From Streptococcus penaeicida (GTDB lineage: Bacteria; Bacillota; Bacilli; Lactobacillales; Streptococcaceae): a stretch of DNA of 64,000 bases. The notes below the pieces were generated by a model. It was not told where the DNA came from. It did no database searches and was given only the letters and a program-made list of their open reading frames with translations. Location: contig NZ_LOCM01000024.1 of NCBI RefSeq assembly GCF_002887775.1, positions 62,001 to 126,000 on the forward strand, read 5' to 3'. Positions 34,389 through 44,689 of this stretch are shown piece after piece; positions within the stretch are counted from its first letter, which is position 1; each line of letters opens with the position of its first letter. The position numbers and the translations under genes are program-made.

Positions 34389-35840
34389 ATGATAAGAATC
34401 GAAACAATAATTGACCTCCTTAAAGACGATCACAATTTTCGTGAGGTCATTTCAAATGACACCTATTACTATAATTTTTCAGGATTAGCTTTTGAACAGT
34501 TGAGCTATGACAGCCGCCAAGTTGATGCTAAAACCTTATTTTTTGCTAAAGGAGCAAATTTTAAGGCTGAGTATTTAGAAACTGCTCTTGCGGAAGGCCT
34601 ACCTGCCTATGTATCGGAAGTTGATTATGGTTTATCTATCCCAGCTATCCTTGTCAATGACATCAAACAAGCCATGTCTATTATTGCCATGACTTTTTAT
34701 GGGAACCCTCAAGAAAAATTAAAACTCTTGGCATTTACAGGAACTAAAGGGAAAACCACCTCGGCCTATTATGCTACCATATTTTAAAAGAATCCCATAA
34801 ACCAGCCATGTTGTCGACCATGAACACAACGCTAGATGGTAAGACTTTCTTCAAGTCCCAGTTGACAACACCAGAAAGTTTAGACCTCTTTAAAATGATG
34901 GCTGAATGTGTGGCAAATGGTATGACTCACCTGATTATGGAAGTTTCAAGCCAGGCTTACCTGGTTGGCCGTGTCTATGGCCTCACTTTTGATGTTGGCG
35001 TCTTCCTAAACATCAGCCCTGACCATATTGGCCCGATCGAGCACCCAACCTTTGAGGACTACTTCTACCACAAACGTCTTTTGATGGAAAATAGCCGAGC
35101 TGTGATTATTAATAGCGGCATGGACCATTTACAAATCCTCAAGGAGCAAGTGGCTGAACAAGACCATGATTTTTATGGTGCTGATTCTCAAAATGCCATC
35201 TTAAATAGCCAAGCCTTTAGCTTCACTGCTACTGGCAAGTTGGCAGGTGATTACCAAACTAATCTAATTGGCCACTTCAATCAAGAAAATGCCATAGCTG
35301 CCGGCTTGGCTGCCCTTCGTTTAGGAGCTAGCTTGAGGATATCAAAAATGGGATTGCCGCGACCAGTGTACCAGGTCGGATGGAAGTCTTGAACCATCCA
35401 AGCGGTGCTAAAGTCTTTGTTGACTACGCCCATAATGGCGATAGTTTGGAAAAATTAGTTTCCGTTGTGGAAACTCACCAAAAAGGTAATATCACCTTAA
35501 TTATTGGTGCTACTGGAAACAAGGGTGAAAGCCGTCGTGCTGACTTCGGACAGGTAATCAGTAACCATCCTGATATCGATGTTATTTTGACAGCAGATGA
35601 CCCTAACTATGAAAGCCCACAAGCTATCTCTGAAGAAATTGCTAGCCATGTCGAGCGTCCACTAGAAATTATTGTGGACCGTGAGCAAGCCATTAAAGCT
35701 GGTTTGGTATACTGCCAGCAAGAGGCGATGCCTTGATTATTGCTGGTAAAGGGGCAGATGCCTATCAAATCGTCAATGGTCAAAAAACTGACTATGCTGG
35801 TGACTATGCCATTGCCCAAGCATATATGAAAGAACTATAA
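34389..35840 (+). pseudogene. murE: UDP-MurNAc-tripeptide (L-lysine) ligase MurE, three frameshifts
   Basis: MurE adds L-Lys to UDP-MurNAc-L-Ala-D-Glu. The motifs are all there: SYDSRQV (uridine site), the ATP loop [42 protein letters not shown] and TADDPN, the DDPN form linked to lysine rather than diaminopimelate. Three breaks interrupt it: 34775 (T lost; restores A-Y-H-I-L-K), 35335 (G lost; restores L-E-D-I-K-N-G) and 35724 (G lost; restores [12 protein letters not shown]). Repaired it is 484 residues. The gene is essential. There is no SD, and its promoter suggests a leaderless start. Confidence 0.93.
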
Positions 35841-35844
35841 TAGT

Positions 35845-35875
35845 GAAACATAAGTCCAAGGACTTATGTTTTTTT
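35845..35875 (+). terminator. Terminator of murE
   Basis: AACATAAGTCC and GGACTTATGTT form an 11-bp perfect stem, then TTTTTT. Confidence 0.92.
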
Positions 35876-36104
35876 ATCAAGGGATTGATATTGGGCACTT
35901 GTGTATGACATTGATTCTTCATCTGAATGAAGCAGGTCAGTTTCCAATAGATTTTTTCGGGACTCACTGTCAGCAAGTATGGATTCATTATCTGAAAATC
36001 TCATATCAAACAGGGTCTTTTAGAATGATTCTTGCTACTCTTTTTAACCATTCTAAAGTGTCTCATTTTCTTTTAAAAAAACAAGAAAAGTGAAAGAAAA
36101 GCCT
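35876..36104. other. Intergenic stretch between murE and fhuC, no supported gene
   Basis: I find no gene I can support here. A 75-codon plus-strand frame (35866-36093) has no SD and no recognisable motif, and a 71-codon minus frame overlaps the murE end. A short GCCTT-TGTT-AAGGC hairpin lies at 36101-36114, overlapping the fhuC -35. Confidence 0.5.
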
Positions 36105-36132
36105 TTGTTAAGGCATTCTTCTATGCTATAAT
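36105..36132 (+). promoter_or_regulatory. fhuCDBG promoter
   Basis: TTGTTA, a 16-base spacer, extended TGCTATAAT (TATAAT at 36127-36132); start predicted near 36139. Confidence 0.8.
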
Positions 36133-36176
36133 GAGAGAGCTTTTAGCAAAAATAACTGCTGATAGGAGGTGCACAT

Positions 36177-36959
36177 ATGGCAACCATTCAAGCTAAAAAT
36201 CTCAGCCTTCAATATGATAAAAAAACCATTATTTCTAATTTATCACTTGACTTGCCTGAACAAAAAATGACAACAATTATTGGTGCTAATGGTTGTGGCA
36301 AATCAACTTTGCTCAAAGCATTAACAAGGATTCTTCCCCTGGCCCATGGCCAAGTAGTAATTGATGGTCAAGCTATCTCCTCGTTACCAACAAAGGAAAT
36401 TGCTAAAAAACTGGCACTCTTGCCTCAAAGTCAAGAAGTCAACTCTGATATCACTGTCTACGAACTGGTTTCTTACGGTCGCTACCCTCACATCAATCAA
36501 ATGGGGCGACTCAGCGTTGAAGATCACAAAATCATTGATTGGGCTCTTTCCATTAGTAAGTTAAATGACATTCGGCATCAAGCCGTTGATTCCCTTTCCG
36601 GTGGGCAAAAACAAAGGGTTTGGATAGCCATGGCTTTAGCCCAAGATACAGATACCATCTTCCTAGATGAACCAACCACTTATCTAGACCTCAACCATCA
36701 ATTAGAAGTGCTCGACTTATTGAAAGACTTAGTAGAGGAGTCGCACAAGACCATTATCATGGTTTTACACGATTTAAACCTGTCTGCTCGCTACTCGGAT
36801 CAAATGATTGCCATGAAAAAGGGGGCAATCATTAAACAAGGGAGTGTTGCCGATATTATGACGGCTGAAATTATCAAAGAAACTTTCGCCATTGATGCTC
36901 AGATTGTGGAAGATCCTATCTACCATTGCCCCATTATGTTGACTTATCAACTCATATAA
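36177..36959 (+). CDS. fhuC: Ferrichrome-type ABC transporter ATPase FhuC
   Basis: A 260-residue ABC ATPase of the iron-siderophore subfamily. Walker A GANGCGKST is at residues ~36-44, the signature LSGGQKQR, Walker B FLDEPT and the H-loop LHDLNLSARYSDQ. The GGAGGTG SD is strong. It begins a four-gene operon (ATPase, binding lipoprotein, two permeases). In group A streptococci the equivalent ftsABCD system takes up ferric ferrichrome and sits next to murE, so this is the likely substrate class. Confidence 0.92.
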   Translation: MATIQAKNLSLQYDKKTIISNLSLDLPEQKMTTIIGANGCGKSTLLKALTRILPLAHGQVVIDGQAISSLPTKEIAKKLALLPQSQEVNSDITVYELVSYGRYPHINQMGRLSVEDHKIIDWALSISKLNDIRHQAVDSLSGGQKQRVWIAMALAQDTDTIFLDEPTTYLDLNHQLEVLDLLKDLVEESHKTIIMVLHDLNLSARYSDQMIAMKKGAIIKQGSVADIMTAEIIKETFAIDAQIVEDPIYHCPIMLTYQLI

Positions 36960-36983
36960 ATTTTATACTAGGAGAATAGTATT

Positions 36984-37913
36984 ATGAAAAAAATTCTTGC
37001 CTTAATGGCAGTGCTTGCAAGTTGCTTTTTATTAGTTGCTTGTTCAAGCAATCCGCAAAATGCTAAGGATGATAAACACGTCATCTCAAAAACGCCTAAG
37101 ATTTCCGGCTTCACCTATAAAGGTCAAGTACCTGAAAATCCTAAACGCGTGGTCTCTTTATCCTCAACATATACTGGTTATCTTGCCAAATTAGACCTAA
37201 ATCTTGTTGGGGTGACCTCTTACGATCAAAAGAATCCCGTTTTAAAAAAATATATCAAAGATGCTAAAGTTGTTTCTGCAACTGATTTGGAAGCTATCAC
37301 CGCTTTAAAACCTGATCTAATAATCGTCGGTTCAACTGAAGAAAATCAAGATCAATTGGCAGAAATTGCCCCAACAATTTCCATTGAATACCGTAAACAC
37401 GACTACCTTCAAGTCTTCTCTGATTTCGGTAAGGTTTTCAACAAGAGCAAAGAAACCGATCAATGGTTAAGTGACTGGAAGCAAAAGACAAGTGCATTAT
37501 CTAAAGAAGTCAAAGCTGTCACTGGCAAAAATGCTACATTTACCATCATGGGACTCTATGAAAAAGAAATCTACCTCTTTGGTAAGGATTGGGGCCGTGG
37601 TGGTGAAATTATTCATCAGGCTTTCGGCTATAAAGCGCCAGCTAAAGTTGAAAAGGAAGTTTTCCCTAAAGGCTATCTTTCTATTTCCCAAGAAGTCTTA
37701 CCAGATTATATTGGCGACTATGTCGTCGTCGCAGCCGAAGATGAAAAAACTGGTTCTGCATTATATGAAAGCCAAATCTGGAAAAATCTGCCTGCCGTTC
37801 AAAAGAAACAGATTATCAAGGTCAATGCCAACACCTTCTACTTTACTGACCCACTTTCCTTGGAATATGAGCTAAAGACCTTGAAAAAAGCCATTCTAAC
37901 GAACAAGGAATAA
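36984..37913 (+). CDS. fhuD: Siderophore-binding lipoprotein FhuD
   Basis: A 309-residue binding protein. The signal peptide [20 protein letters not shown] ends in a lipobox (LVAC), then a polar linker. The type III periplasmic-binding fold shows [14 protein letters not shown], a long helix, [11 protein letters not shown] and [16 protein letters not shown]. It captures the ferric-hydroxamate complex outside the membrane and passes it to FhuB/FhuG. It follows fhuC by 24 bases with a GGAGAA SD. Confidence 0.92.
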   Translation: MKKILALMAVLASCFLLVACSSNPQNAKDDKHVISKTPKISGFTYKGQVPENPKRVVSLSSTYTGYLAKLDLNLVGVTSYDQKNPVLKKYIKDAKVVSATDLEAITALKPDLIIVGSTEENQDQLAEIAPTISIEYRKHDYLQVFSDFGKVFNKSKETDQWLSDWKQKTSALSKEVKAVTGKNATFTIMGLYEKEIYLFGKDWGRGGEIIHQAFGYKAPAKVEKEVFPKGYLSISQEVLPDYIGDYVVVAAEDEKTGSALYESQIWKNLPAVQKKQIIKVNANTFYFTDPLSLEYELKTLKKAILTNKE

Positions 37914-37926
37914 GAAAGGATTGCTC

Positions 37927-38954
37927 ATGTTGACCTTAAGAAAGCCACATTTGGCAGCCACAAAGCAAAAGCAGGTTTTCTACCTCCTTTTAGCTTTTAT
38001 TAGCATTAGTTTCTTAGTGGTCTTCTATTTGAGCCTTCGTTTTGGTGCCAAAAGCTTAAGCCACCAGGAACTCCTGCAGATTCTCTTTAATCATTCAGAC
38101 AATACCAGACAAGCTACCATCCTTTGGAATCTGCGTCTACCCAGAATCATTGGTGCTATCCTGGTCGGAGCTGCCTTGGCGTCTCTGGAGCCCTAATGCA
38201 GGGCATAACACGAAATCCTATTGCGGATCCTGGTTTACTAGGGGTCAATAGCGGAGCCGGACTGGCCCTGGTTATTGCCTATGCCATTTTCCATCATTTG
38301 CACTACTCACTAATCATTTTAGTCTGCCTAATGGGAGCAAGTCTGGCCAGTCTCATCATCTTTGGCCTTTCCTATCAAGTTGGGCGAGGTTACCAGCAAC
38401 TACGGCTAATTTTAGCTGGCGCCATGGTATCAACCTTATTTATGGCATTAGGCCAGGCCATCACTAATTATTTCCATCTGGCTAACGTCATTATTGGATG
38501 GCAGGCTGGTGGCCTAGTAGCCACCAATTGGAAAATGATTGCGTATGTAGCCCCTTTAATTTTGACTGCACTCATTATCGCCCAGCTCCTATCTTATCAA
38601 TTGACCATCCTAAATCTCAACGAGAATCAAGCTAAAGCTTTAGGACAATCCACCTTTAAGATAACTCTGGTGTTGATGGCACTGGTATTAATACTTTCAG
38701 CTACAGCGGTTGCCTTAGCAGGAAGTATTGCTTTTGTGGGGTTAATTATCCCACACTTGATCAAAAAATATCTCCCACAAGCTTATCAGCTCAGCCTGCC
38801 TTTGATTGCTTTGACTGGTTCTACCTTTTTACTACTTGTCGATTTACTTTGCCGAGCTATCAATCCTCCCGTGGAAACACCCCTAACAGCCGTGGTAAGT
38901 CTTATTGGTTTTCCTGCCTTTTTATGGTTGGTTCGCAAAGGAGGTAAGCTATGA
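37927..38954 (+). pseudogene. fhuB: Siderophore ABC permease FhuB, frameshifted
   Basis: A FecCD-type permease. The N-terminal part starts MLTLRKPHLAATKQKQ and goes through TM1 to LRLPRIIGAILVGAAL; the rest continues with ALMQGITRNPIADPGLLGVNSGAG, the family signature. The frame breaks at 38178, where one more G (TTGGGCGTC) restores A-L-G-V-S-G-A-L-M-Q-G. Repaired length is about 342 residues. The ATG at 37927 has AGAAAGGA upstream; the stop overlaps the fhuG start (ATGA). Confidence 0.9.
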
Positions 38955-39952
38955 GACATAAAAAGTTCAGAAAACTTAGTCTAGGACTGCTAGTCACTTT
39001 AAGCCTTCTGATTTTGGTGTCACTCTCAATCGGCGACAGTTCCTTTTCAGCGACGACGCTGATAGATTTATTGACTGGAAAAGCCGATTCTGCTTTGGTC
39101 TTTATCATCAGTAAGATTCGTCTCCCTAGACTACTGGCTGCCCTCTTTGGTGGAGCCTCACTTGCCATCTCAGGTAATATTTTGCAAAGTCTGACCAAAA
39201 ATCCGTTGGCTGATTCCGGCATTTTAGGAATTAATGCTGGAGCAGGTTTGGTGATAACGGTTTTTATCACATTTGATTTCATAGCAAGTTCTCAAAGTCT
39301 TTATCTGCTGCCGCTATTTGCCATGTTAGGAGCACTCCTAACAGTTACTCTGGTCTATCTCATGTCCAGTACTAAAAGTGCTCCTCTTAACCCTGTCACC
39401 TTGATTATTACTGGTGTCGGTCTATCTATGATGTTATCCAGTTTGATGATTGCCTTAGTTGGTAATATCAATCCCTATAAAGTGGACTATATCGTTAACT
39501 GGTTGAGTGGACGGATCACTGGCGATGATTGGCCTAGCCTCATGCTCATCATGCCCCTACTGCTTATCCTTTGGCTGCTGTCCTATCGACGGGCCTACCA
39601 ATGGAATATTATGGGGCTATCAGAAGAAACAGCACTCGGTCTTGGTCTAAACTTGCGACGAGAACGCCAACTGGCCTTACTGCTTGCTTCTTGTTTAGCA
39701 GCCTTGAGTGTCATCTTAATTGGCAATATTGCCTTCATCGGCCTCATGGCAGGTCACCTCAGTCGACAATTGGTTGGTGACGACCACCGGCTCAATCTTC
39801 CTATTAGCGCCTTAAGTGGCATGATATTACTCCTGCTTGCTGATACCATTACCCGAGTCTTCTTGGTCGGCAGCAACATTCCAACAGGAATTATCATGTC
39901 AATTATCGGTGCTCCCTATTTTCTCTATTTAATGACTAAAAATAAGATCTAA
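38951..39952 (+). CDS. fhuG: Siderophore ABC permease FhuG
   Basis: A 333-residue FecCD-type permease with about nine helices. It shows RLPRLLAALFGGASLAISGN, LQSLTKNPLADSGILGINAGAG, and IAFIGLMAGHLSRQLVGDDHRLNLP, the C-terminal cytoplasmic coupling region. It forms the heterodimeric channel with FhuB. Translationally coupled to fhuB and followed by a terminator. Confidence 0.92.
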   Translation: MRHKKFRKLSLGLLVTLSLLILVSLSIGDSSFSATTLIDLLTGKADSALVFIISKIRLPRLLAALFGGASLAISGNILQSLTKNPLADSGILGINAGAGLVITVFITFDFIASSQSLYLLPLFAMLGALLTVTLVYLMSSTKSAPLNPVTLIITGVGLSMMLSSLMIALVGNINPYKVDYIVNWLSGRITGDDWPSLMLIMPLLLILWLLSYRRAYQWNIMGLSEETALGLGLNLRRERQLALLLASCLAALSVILIGNIAFIGLMAGHLSRQLVGDDHRLNLPISALSGMILLLLADTITRVFLVGSNIPTGIIMSIIGAPYFLYLMTKNKI

Positions 39953-39987
39953 AAAGATCAAAATCGAACTGATTTTGATCTTTTCTT
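39951..39987. terminator. Bidirectional terminator after fhuG
   Basis: AAAAGATCAAAATC and GATTTTGATCTTTT form a perfect 14-bp stem with a 5-base loop, between convergent genes. Confidence 0.92.
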
Positions 39988-40649
39988 TATTGAAGACTGG
40001 GTGCCTTATAGAATAAGTTTTCCTGATCTAAGCGTCCTAATAAGTGGTATCTCTTTCCTTCCTTTTCCTGTAAATAAGCTAACGTTACCAAGCTCTGGCA
40101 GAAAACATCAGGACGTTTCTGCAGAACCAAGTCCTTTCTGAGAAATTTCATCATGAAAGTTGTCAGGTATTTCAAAGCATAATCAGGATTGACATCGCCT
40201 AAGATTTGGTAGAGAGGTTCCTGCTCAGCTGACATGGGATAGCCATGCTGCAACTTGTAGAAATAATTAGCCAAGGTCAGGGTCTGACGTTCAAAGTCTG
40301 TTTCTTCTATAATCTGCAAGTCATTGGTTTTGTTGGTTAAAACCGTCTTGTATCGAAGTGACTTGATTTCTTGGTAAAGAGTGGATTGATCATCGACAAA
40401 TACCATATCATCTAATTGCAATTCTTCTAAAGTGTTTACTTGCGGTAAGTTTAAATGATAGCGTCTTTCACTTCTTGTGATATAGCCATTCTCTATATAC
40501 AAATCAAGGGCTCGATCCAGCTGTTTCATGTCTGGAAAGGCTTTTTTGATTTGCCTTAGGGTCACATCATCATTAACATAAAGGTAATTAATAAGGTCTT
40601 GAAAGAAAGTTTGGCGCGTGATTTTATTTGGATTTATAACCAGTAACAT
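39987..40649 (-). CDS. DUF1803-like hypothetical protein
   Basis: A 220-residue soluble protein. Residues 1-65 look like a winged-helix or alpha-helical DNA-binding start (VTLRQIKKAFPDMKQLDRALDLYIENGYI), followed by helices. I am reminded of DUF1803, a streptococcal family without known function, but the match is from memory of pattern and not certain. It is monocistronic and convergent with fhuG. Confidence 0.65.
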   Translation of the reverse strand: MLLVINPNKITRQTFFQDLINYLYVNDDVTLRQIKKAFPDMKQLDRALDLYIENGYITRSERRYHLNLPQVNTLEELQLDDMVFVDDQSTLYQEIKSLRYKTVLTNKTNDLQIIEETDFERQTLTLANYFYKLQHGYPMSAEQEPLYQILGDVNPDYALKYLTTFMMKFLRKDLVLQKRPDVFCQSLVTLAYLQEKEGKRYHLLGRLDQENLFYKAPSLQ

Positions 40650-40746
40650 CTCTATAAAAGCCCTCCTCTGAAAAGCTGACTATCGCTGATGGTTAATATG
40701 AGCATGAAAACTAAAAATGCATCAAATTTCAATTACTTCTCCTATC

Positions 40747-40774
40747 TTAAAAAAGTGGGCAAGCCCACTTTTTA
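40747..40774 (-). terminator. Terminator of ppaC-DUF1149
   Basis: AAAAGTGGGC-AA-GCCCACTTTT, a 10-bp perfect stem, then TTTTTT on the minus strand, overlapping the DUF1149 stop. Confidence 0.9.
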
Positions 40775-41235
40775 CACATATTGACCTTTAATAACGAAGA
40801 AAGTTCCACGAATCTCACCAGCCAGTTTTGAGCGTTGACGGGCAAATTTAAATTTGCCTTCAAATTCTTTAGGAATCTCAATGCCATTTGATAACTTAAA
40901 GCCGACAGCTCGTTTACCACCTTCAGCAAGGGTATAGAGAACATTGACGGCTAAACCATTATCATAATAGACATGTGACCAAAGAATGCCATCAACTTCC
41001 ATTTGTGAGACACAAAGGGGCTTGTATGGGAAAGCCATCTCACGTTCTTCCAAGACTTTTTCAATAAATGGTAAAATCTCAGGTTTTTCTTCTGGAGTGA
41101 AGACTTCATAGTTGATTTTATATTTATTGAAAAGTAGCGGGCTTCGTTAGCTCTTAAGCCAGCTAAAACATCTTTGACTGGGCTTTCTTCTAATAAGGTT
41201 GTTTCGATTTCTTTAAAATTGACGATATATGACAT
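40772..41235 (-). pseudogene. DUF1149 family protein, frameshifted
   Basis: A streptococcal DUF1149 protein of unknown function. The N-terminal part starts YIVNFKEIETTLLEESPVKDVLAGLRANEARY at 41235; the C-terminal part has AFPYKPLCVSQMEVDGILWSHVYYDNG and AGEIRGTFFVIKGQYV. The frame breaks at 41130-41133; one more T in the minus-strand ACTTTTCAAT gives R-Y-F-F-N-K-Y-K-I-N-Y-E-V-F. Repaired length is about 154 residues. It overlaps the ppaC stop by one base (TAATG). Confidence 0.82.
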
Positions 41236-42170
41236 TAGTTCCCAAAGCTTTCTGTTAATTGTGGTACCACTTGTTTTTTACGTGATACTGCACCTGGCAA
41301 GAAAGCATGGTTGTTTTCAAGTTTGAAGTTAAAGGCTGCTTCAACTTTGTCCATGTTTGCACCTAATGCCAAAATTTCTGAGTTAGAGTTAACAATATCT
41401 GTAATCATTAAGACAAAGTCAGAATAGCCTTCTGTTGCCATTGCATCTTTGATTGCTGTTTCAATAGCTTCTTGACGTTCCAAAACTTCAGCAATATCGA
41501 CTGTGTTAACTTGTGCAACACGAACTGCATTGCCATTTAATTCGAATGTTTTAGCATCAATATCAATCAGCTCTGCTTCTGATTTGCTTGCTAAGTTGGT
41601 TCCTGCTTTGAGGAGTCCCATGCCATATTCTTCCAAGTTGACTTGAGCCAATTCAGCTAATTCTTCAGCGACTTTGTGGTCTGTCATGTGTGTTGTTGGT
41701 GATTTCAACAAAAGAGTATCAGAAATCAAACCAGACAAGAGGAGACCTGCAATTTCTTTTGGAACTTCAAGATTGTTCTCTTTGTACATGCGGTAAACAA
41801 TTGAAGATGCCGACCCAACTGGTTCAACGCGCATAAATAATGGGTTTGCTGTTTCAAAGTTAGCAACGCGGTGGTGATCGACAACGCCAAAAATAGTCAC
41901 ATCAGCAATGTCAGCGATTGATTGTTGGAATTCGTTGTGGTCAGTTAAAATGACTGTATCAGCGCCTTCAGCTTTAGCAGATTCAACGACACGTGGAGCT
42001 GTTACGCCAAAAGTTTCAAGAGCAAAAGTTGTTTCTTCATTAGGTGTTCCTAGGGCTACAACTTCAGCGTCCATACCGTAAGCATTTTTTGCTAAATAAG
42101 CAAAGGCATATGATGATGCGATAGCATCTGTATCAGGATTTTGGTGACCAAAAACTAAAACTTTAGACAT
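41235..42170 (-). CDS. ppaC: Manganese-dependent inorganic pyrophosphatase PpaC
   Basis: A 311-residue family II pyrophosphatase that hydrolyses PPi and so drives biosynthesis. The metal ligands are in [15 protein letters not shown] near the start and the DHH motif VDHHRVANF; the C-terminal substrate region has SRKKQV ([10 protein letters not shown]), as expected. The length matches (309-311). DUF1149 is cotranscribed downstream. Confidence 0.96.
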   Translation of the reverse strand: MSKVLVFGHQNPDTDAIASSYAFAYLAKNAYGMDAEVVALGTPNEETTFALETFGVTAPRVVESAKAEGADTVILTDHNEFQQSIADIADVTIFGVVDHHRVANFETANPLFMRVEPVGSASSIVYRMYKENNLEVPKEIAGLLLSGLISDTLLLKSPTTHMTDHKVAEELAELAQVNLEEYGMGLLKAGTNLASKSEAELIDIDAKTFELNGNAVRVAQVNTVDIAEVLERQEAIETAIKDAMATEGYSDFVLMITDIVNSNSEILALGANMDKVEAAFNFKLENNHAFLPGAVSRKKQVVPQLTESFGN

Positions 42171-42249
42171 TATTTTACCTCATTCTCTTTATTGTCTATA
42201 TTTTAGCAGAAAAGAGGTCTAAAATCAAAGCTTGTCAATTATTTCTATG

Positions 42250-42290
42250 TAAAAAAAAGAGAATGAAAGCAAGCTTACATTCTCTTTTTG
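42250..42290 (-). terminator. Terminator of pflA
   Basis: AAAAAGAGAATG and CATTCTCTTTTT form a 12-bp stem with a 12-base loop and flanking T-run on the minus strand. Confidence 0.85.
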
Positions 42291-42333
42291 CAAAAGTAGA
42301 TATTCAACATATTAAAATACTTTTCTTCATCAA

Positions 42334-43125
42334 TTATGATTTATGAACTCGGTTCATGTATTCTGTGTAACTTTCTGTTTTCATGACTTCTTTCGCGTGT
42401 TGAACCCGTTCTTTTGTTGGAGGTTTAACACCTTCTAGGGCATAAGGAATCCCAAGTTCACGCCACTTAAATTCACCCATAGTATGGTAGGGAAGAATTT
42501 CAAACTTATCAACATTTTTTAGGGTAGCTACAAAGGCTCCTAGCCGTTCTAAATGTTCATCAATGTCTGTTAAGCCTGGTACCAATACGTGTCTAATCCA
42601 AACAGGAATTCCTTTGTCAGATAAGTATTGAGCAAACAAGAGGATATTCTTATTAGACTGTTTAGTAACGATTTTATGTTGCTCCGCATCAATTTCTTTC
42701 AAATCTAGCAAGACTAAATCAGTTACAGCTAAGAGAGTTTCTAATTTGGCATGATATTCTGGTGTTTCCCTATAGGTAAAGCCACACGTATCAAGTGTGG
42801 TATGAATACCAAGCTCCTTAGCCTTGATAAAAAGTGCCGTGATAAAATCAATCTGCAGCATGGCCTCACCACCTGAAACAGTGATTCCTCCATTTTTACC
42901 CCAAAAATGACGATATTGCAAAGCCTCTTTTAAGACGTCATTTACAGTACGTTCTTTAGAGTTATTCGTCTCCATTTCCCAAGTATCTGGGTTATGACAA
43001 TATTGACAACGCATTTTACAGCCTTGCATAAATATAATAAAACGAATTCCTGGACCATCAACTGAGCCGAAACTTTCAGTTGAATGGATCATTCCAGTCA
43101 CTTGTCCATAATCGAAATCTGTCAT
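42334..43125 (-). CDS. pflA: Pyruvate formate-lyase activating enzyme PflA
   Basis: A 263-residue radical SAM enzyme that installs the glycyl radical on pyruvate formate-lyase for anaerobic mixed-acid fermentation. The cluster ligands are in GCKMRCQYCHNPDTW (CxxxCxxC), and GGITVSGGEAMLQ is the radical SAM glycine-rich strand. The length is normal. Its leader holds a cre-like site, consistent with CcpA control of fermentation. Confidence 0.95.
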   Translation of the reverse strand: MTDFDYGQVTGMIHSTESFGSVDGPGIRFIIFMQGCKMRCQYCHNPDTWEMETNNSKERTVNDVLKEALQYRHFWGKNGGITVSGGEAMLQIDFITALFIKAKELGIHTTLDTCGFTYRETPEYHAKLETLLAVTDLVLLDLKEIDAEQHKIVTKQSNKNILLFAQYLSDKGIPVWIRHVLVPGLTDIDEHLERLGAFVATLKNVDKFEILPYHTMGEFKWRELGIPYALEGVKPPTKERVQHAKEVMKTESYTEYMNRVHKS

Positions 43126-43142
43126 TGCATCTCCTTATACAT

Positions 43143-43169
43143 TGTAAACGTTTTAACATTTTCATTATA
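43143..43169 (-). promoter_or_regulatory. pflA promoter and cre-like site
   Basis: The minus strand has extended TGTTATAAT (-10 at 43169-43164), followed downstream by TTAAAACGTTTACA (43156-43143), a cre (CcpA) sequence with one mismatch. Confidence 0.65.
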
Positions 43170-43180
43170 ACATTTTTCAC

Positions 43181-43208
43181 AAAAAAGACTAGGTAGGATC
43201 CTAGTCTT
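43181..43208 (-). terminator. Terminator of the CNNM/CorC gene
   Basis: AAGACTAGG-ATCCTA-CCTAGTCTT on the minus strand, followed by TTTT; overlaps the stop codon. Confidence 0.8.
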
Positions 43209-44535
43209 CGTCAATAATCTGTTCTATATTAGACACTAACAATTTAAGTTTTGTGATACGACCATCTTTAACTTTATCGTTAATTAACGTTAAGTGTTTT
43301 CCGTTACTTTCACATTCAAAACTTACTTTTTCTTCCTGGCTAGGAATAGTTCCAGTGCCTGTGATATAAAATCCGGCAATGGTATCAACGTCGTCACTTT
43401 CAAGTTCCGTTTCAAAGAATTCATTAAATTCATTTAAAGTCATGGTTCCTACGACAATATAGGTGTCTTCACCGATAACATGAACAAATTTTTCAGCCTT
43501 GTCGGTTTCGTCATCAATTTCACCGACAATTTCCTCTAGTAGGTCCTCAAGCGTAACCAAACCAGCAACACCACCGTATTCATCTAAAAGAATAGCCATT
43601 TGGTTTTGTGTTATTCGTAATTGTCTTAATAAATCATCAACGTAAATGGTTTCCGGAACAAATAAAGGTTCTTGTAAAATGCGTCGAATATTAATATTTT
43701 CAAAGCCTTTTTTAAAGCCAGCTTCTAAGAGACGTTTGGTGTGGACTAAGCCAATAACTTTATCCTTATCCACATCGTAGACAGGAATACGTGAAAAGCT
43801 TTGTTTTAAAATTTCTTGAATATTTTCTAAGGTATCATCATTAATATCAATCATGAAGGCATCGGTTCTTGGAACCATAACTTCACGCGCCATTAACTCA
43901 TCTAATGAAAAGATTCCTTGAAGCATTTCAATTTCTTCAGCATCCAATGACGCTTCACTGTTTGACAACATATATTCAATTTCATCGCGAGTCATTTGCT
44001 CATCAGCATCATCAAAAGTCATTGGTGTGATACGGCTTAAGAAATTTGTTGAAGCTGACAAAAGCCATACAAAGGGACTAACTAACTTGCCCAGTATAAT
44101 GACAATTGGGGCTGAGATAATGGCTAGACGATCTTTCAAATTCATGGCAATTCGTTTTGGATATAATTCACCAAGAACAATTGAGATGTAAGTTAAGAAG
44201 ACAAGGGAAATAATTGTACCCGCAGACTGTGCTGTTGCTGAATTCCCTAACCATTTGGAAATCACCTTACCAAGTGAGGCTGATAAACTGGCCCCTTGTA
44301 AGAGACTAATAAAGGTTATCCCAACCTGAATGGTTGATAAAAAATGATTGGGTTGTTCTAAGACACGTAAGAGACGAATATAGTTTTTGTCACCATCGGC
44401 TGCTTTTTGTTCAACACGTGAGCGACTAAGGGACACTAGGGCCATCTCACTTGCTGAGAAAAAGGCATTTAGTAAGGTAAAGAAAATCAGCAATAATAAT
44501 TGTAGATACAAAGGCTGATTGACAGGGTCTTCCAT
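43201..44535 (-). CDS. CNNM/CorC (TlyC-type) membrane protein with CBS domains
   Basis: A 444-residue protein with three domains. An N-terminal DUF21 membrane domain (residues ~8-185) has [14 protein letters not shown], the CNNM signature. Two CBS domains (residues ~215-335) include [14 protein letters not shown]. The C-terminal CorC_HlyC domain (~350-430) contains [19 protein letters not shown]. The family is linked to Mg2+ or Co2+ export/homeostasis; the hemolysin name is historical. It is monocistronic. Confidence 0.9.
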   Translation of the reverse strand: MEDPVNQPLYLQLLLLIFFTLLNAFFSASEMALVSLSRSRVEQKAADGDKNYIRLLRVLEQPNHFLSTIQVGITFISLLQGASLSASLGKVISKWLGNSATAQSAGTIISLVFLTYISIVLGELYPKRIAMNLKDRLAIISAPIVIILGKLVSPFVWLLSASTNFLSRITPMTFDDADEQMTRDEIEYMLSNSEASLDAEEIEMLQGIFSLDELMAREVMVPRTDAFMIDINDDTLENIQEILKQSFSRIPVYDVDKDKVIGLVHTKRLLEAGFKKGFENINIRRILQEPLFVPETIYVDDLLRQLRITQNQMAILLDEYGGVAGLVTLEDLLEEIVGEIDDETDKAEKFVHVIGEDTYIVVGTMTLNEFNEFFETELESDDVDTIAGFYITGTGTIPSQEEKVSFECESNGKHLTLINDKVKDGRITKLKLLVSNIEQIIDED

Positions 44536-44629
44536 TAATAGATACTCCTAAAAAAGATTATAGTAAGTTTATTATATCATAGATATTTAAGAAAAGGCTC
44601 AATTTGCCTTGAACATTAAGAATTTCAAC

Positions 44630-44679
44630 TATAAAAAAGAGTCAAGATCTTGCTTTCAAAGAAAGGTAAGCTTGACTCA
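44630..44679 (-). terminator. Terminator of ytqB
   Basis: GAGTCAAG and CTTGACTC enclose a second short stem; the minus strand continues TTTTTTATAG. Confidence 0.75.
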
Positions 44680-44689
44680 TAAAAATAAA

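Noticed and set aside
34389..35840. Programmed ribosomal frameshifting in murE and the other broken genes
   Set aside because: None of the sites shows a slippery heptamer with a following structure, and three shifts in one gene are implausible.
35773..35988. 71-codon minus-strand frame at the murE end
   Set aside because: It overlaps murE and its terminator and has no SD or recognisable content.
35866..36093. 75-codon plus-strand frame between murE and fhuC
   Set aside because: It starts inside the murE terminator, has no SD, and the sequence shows no family motif.
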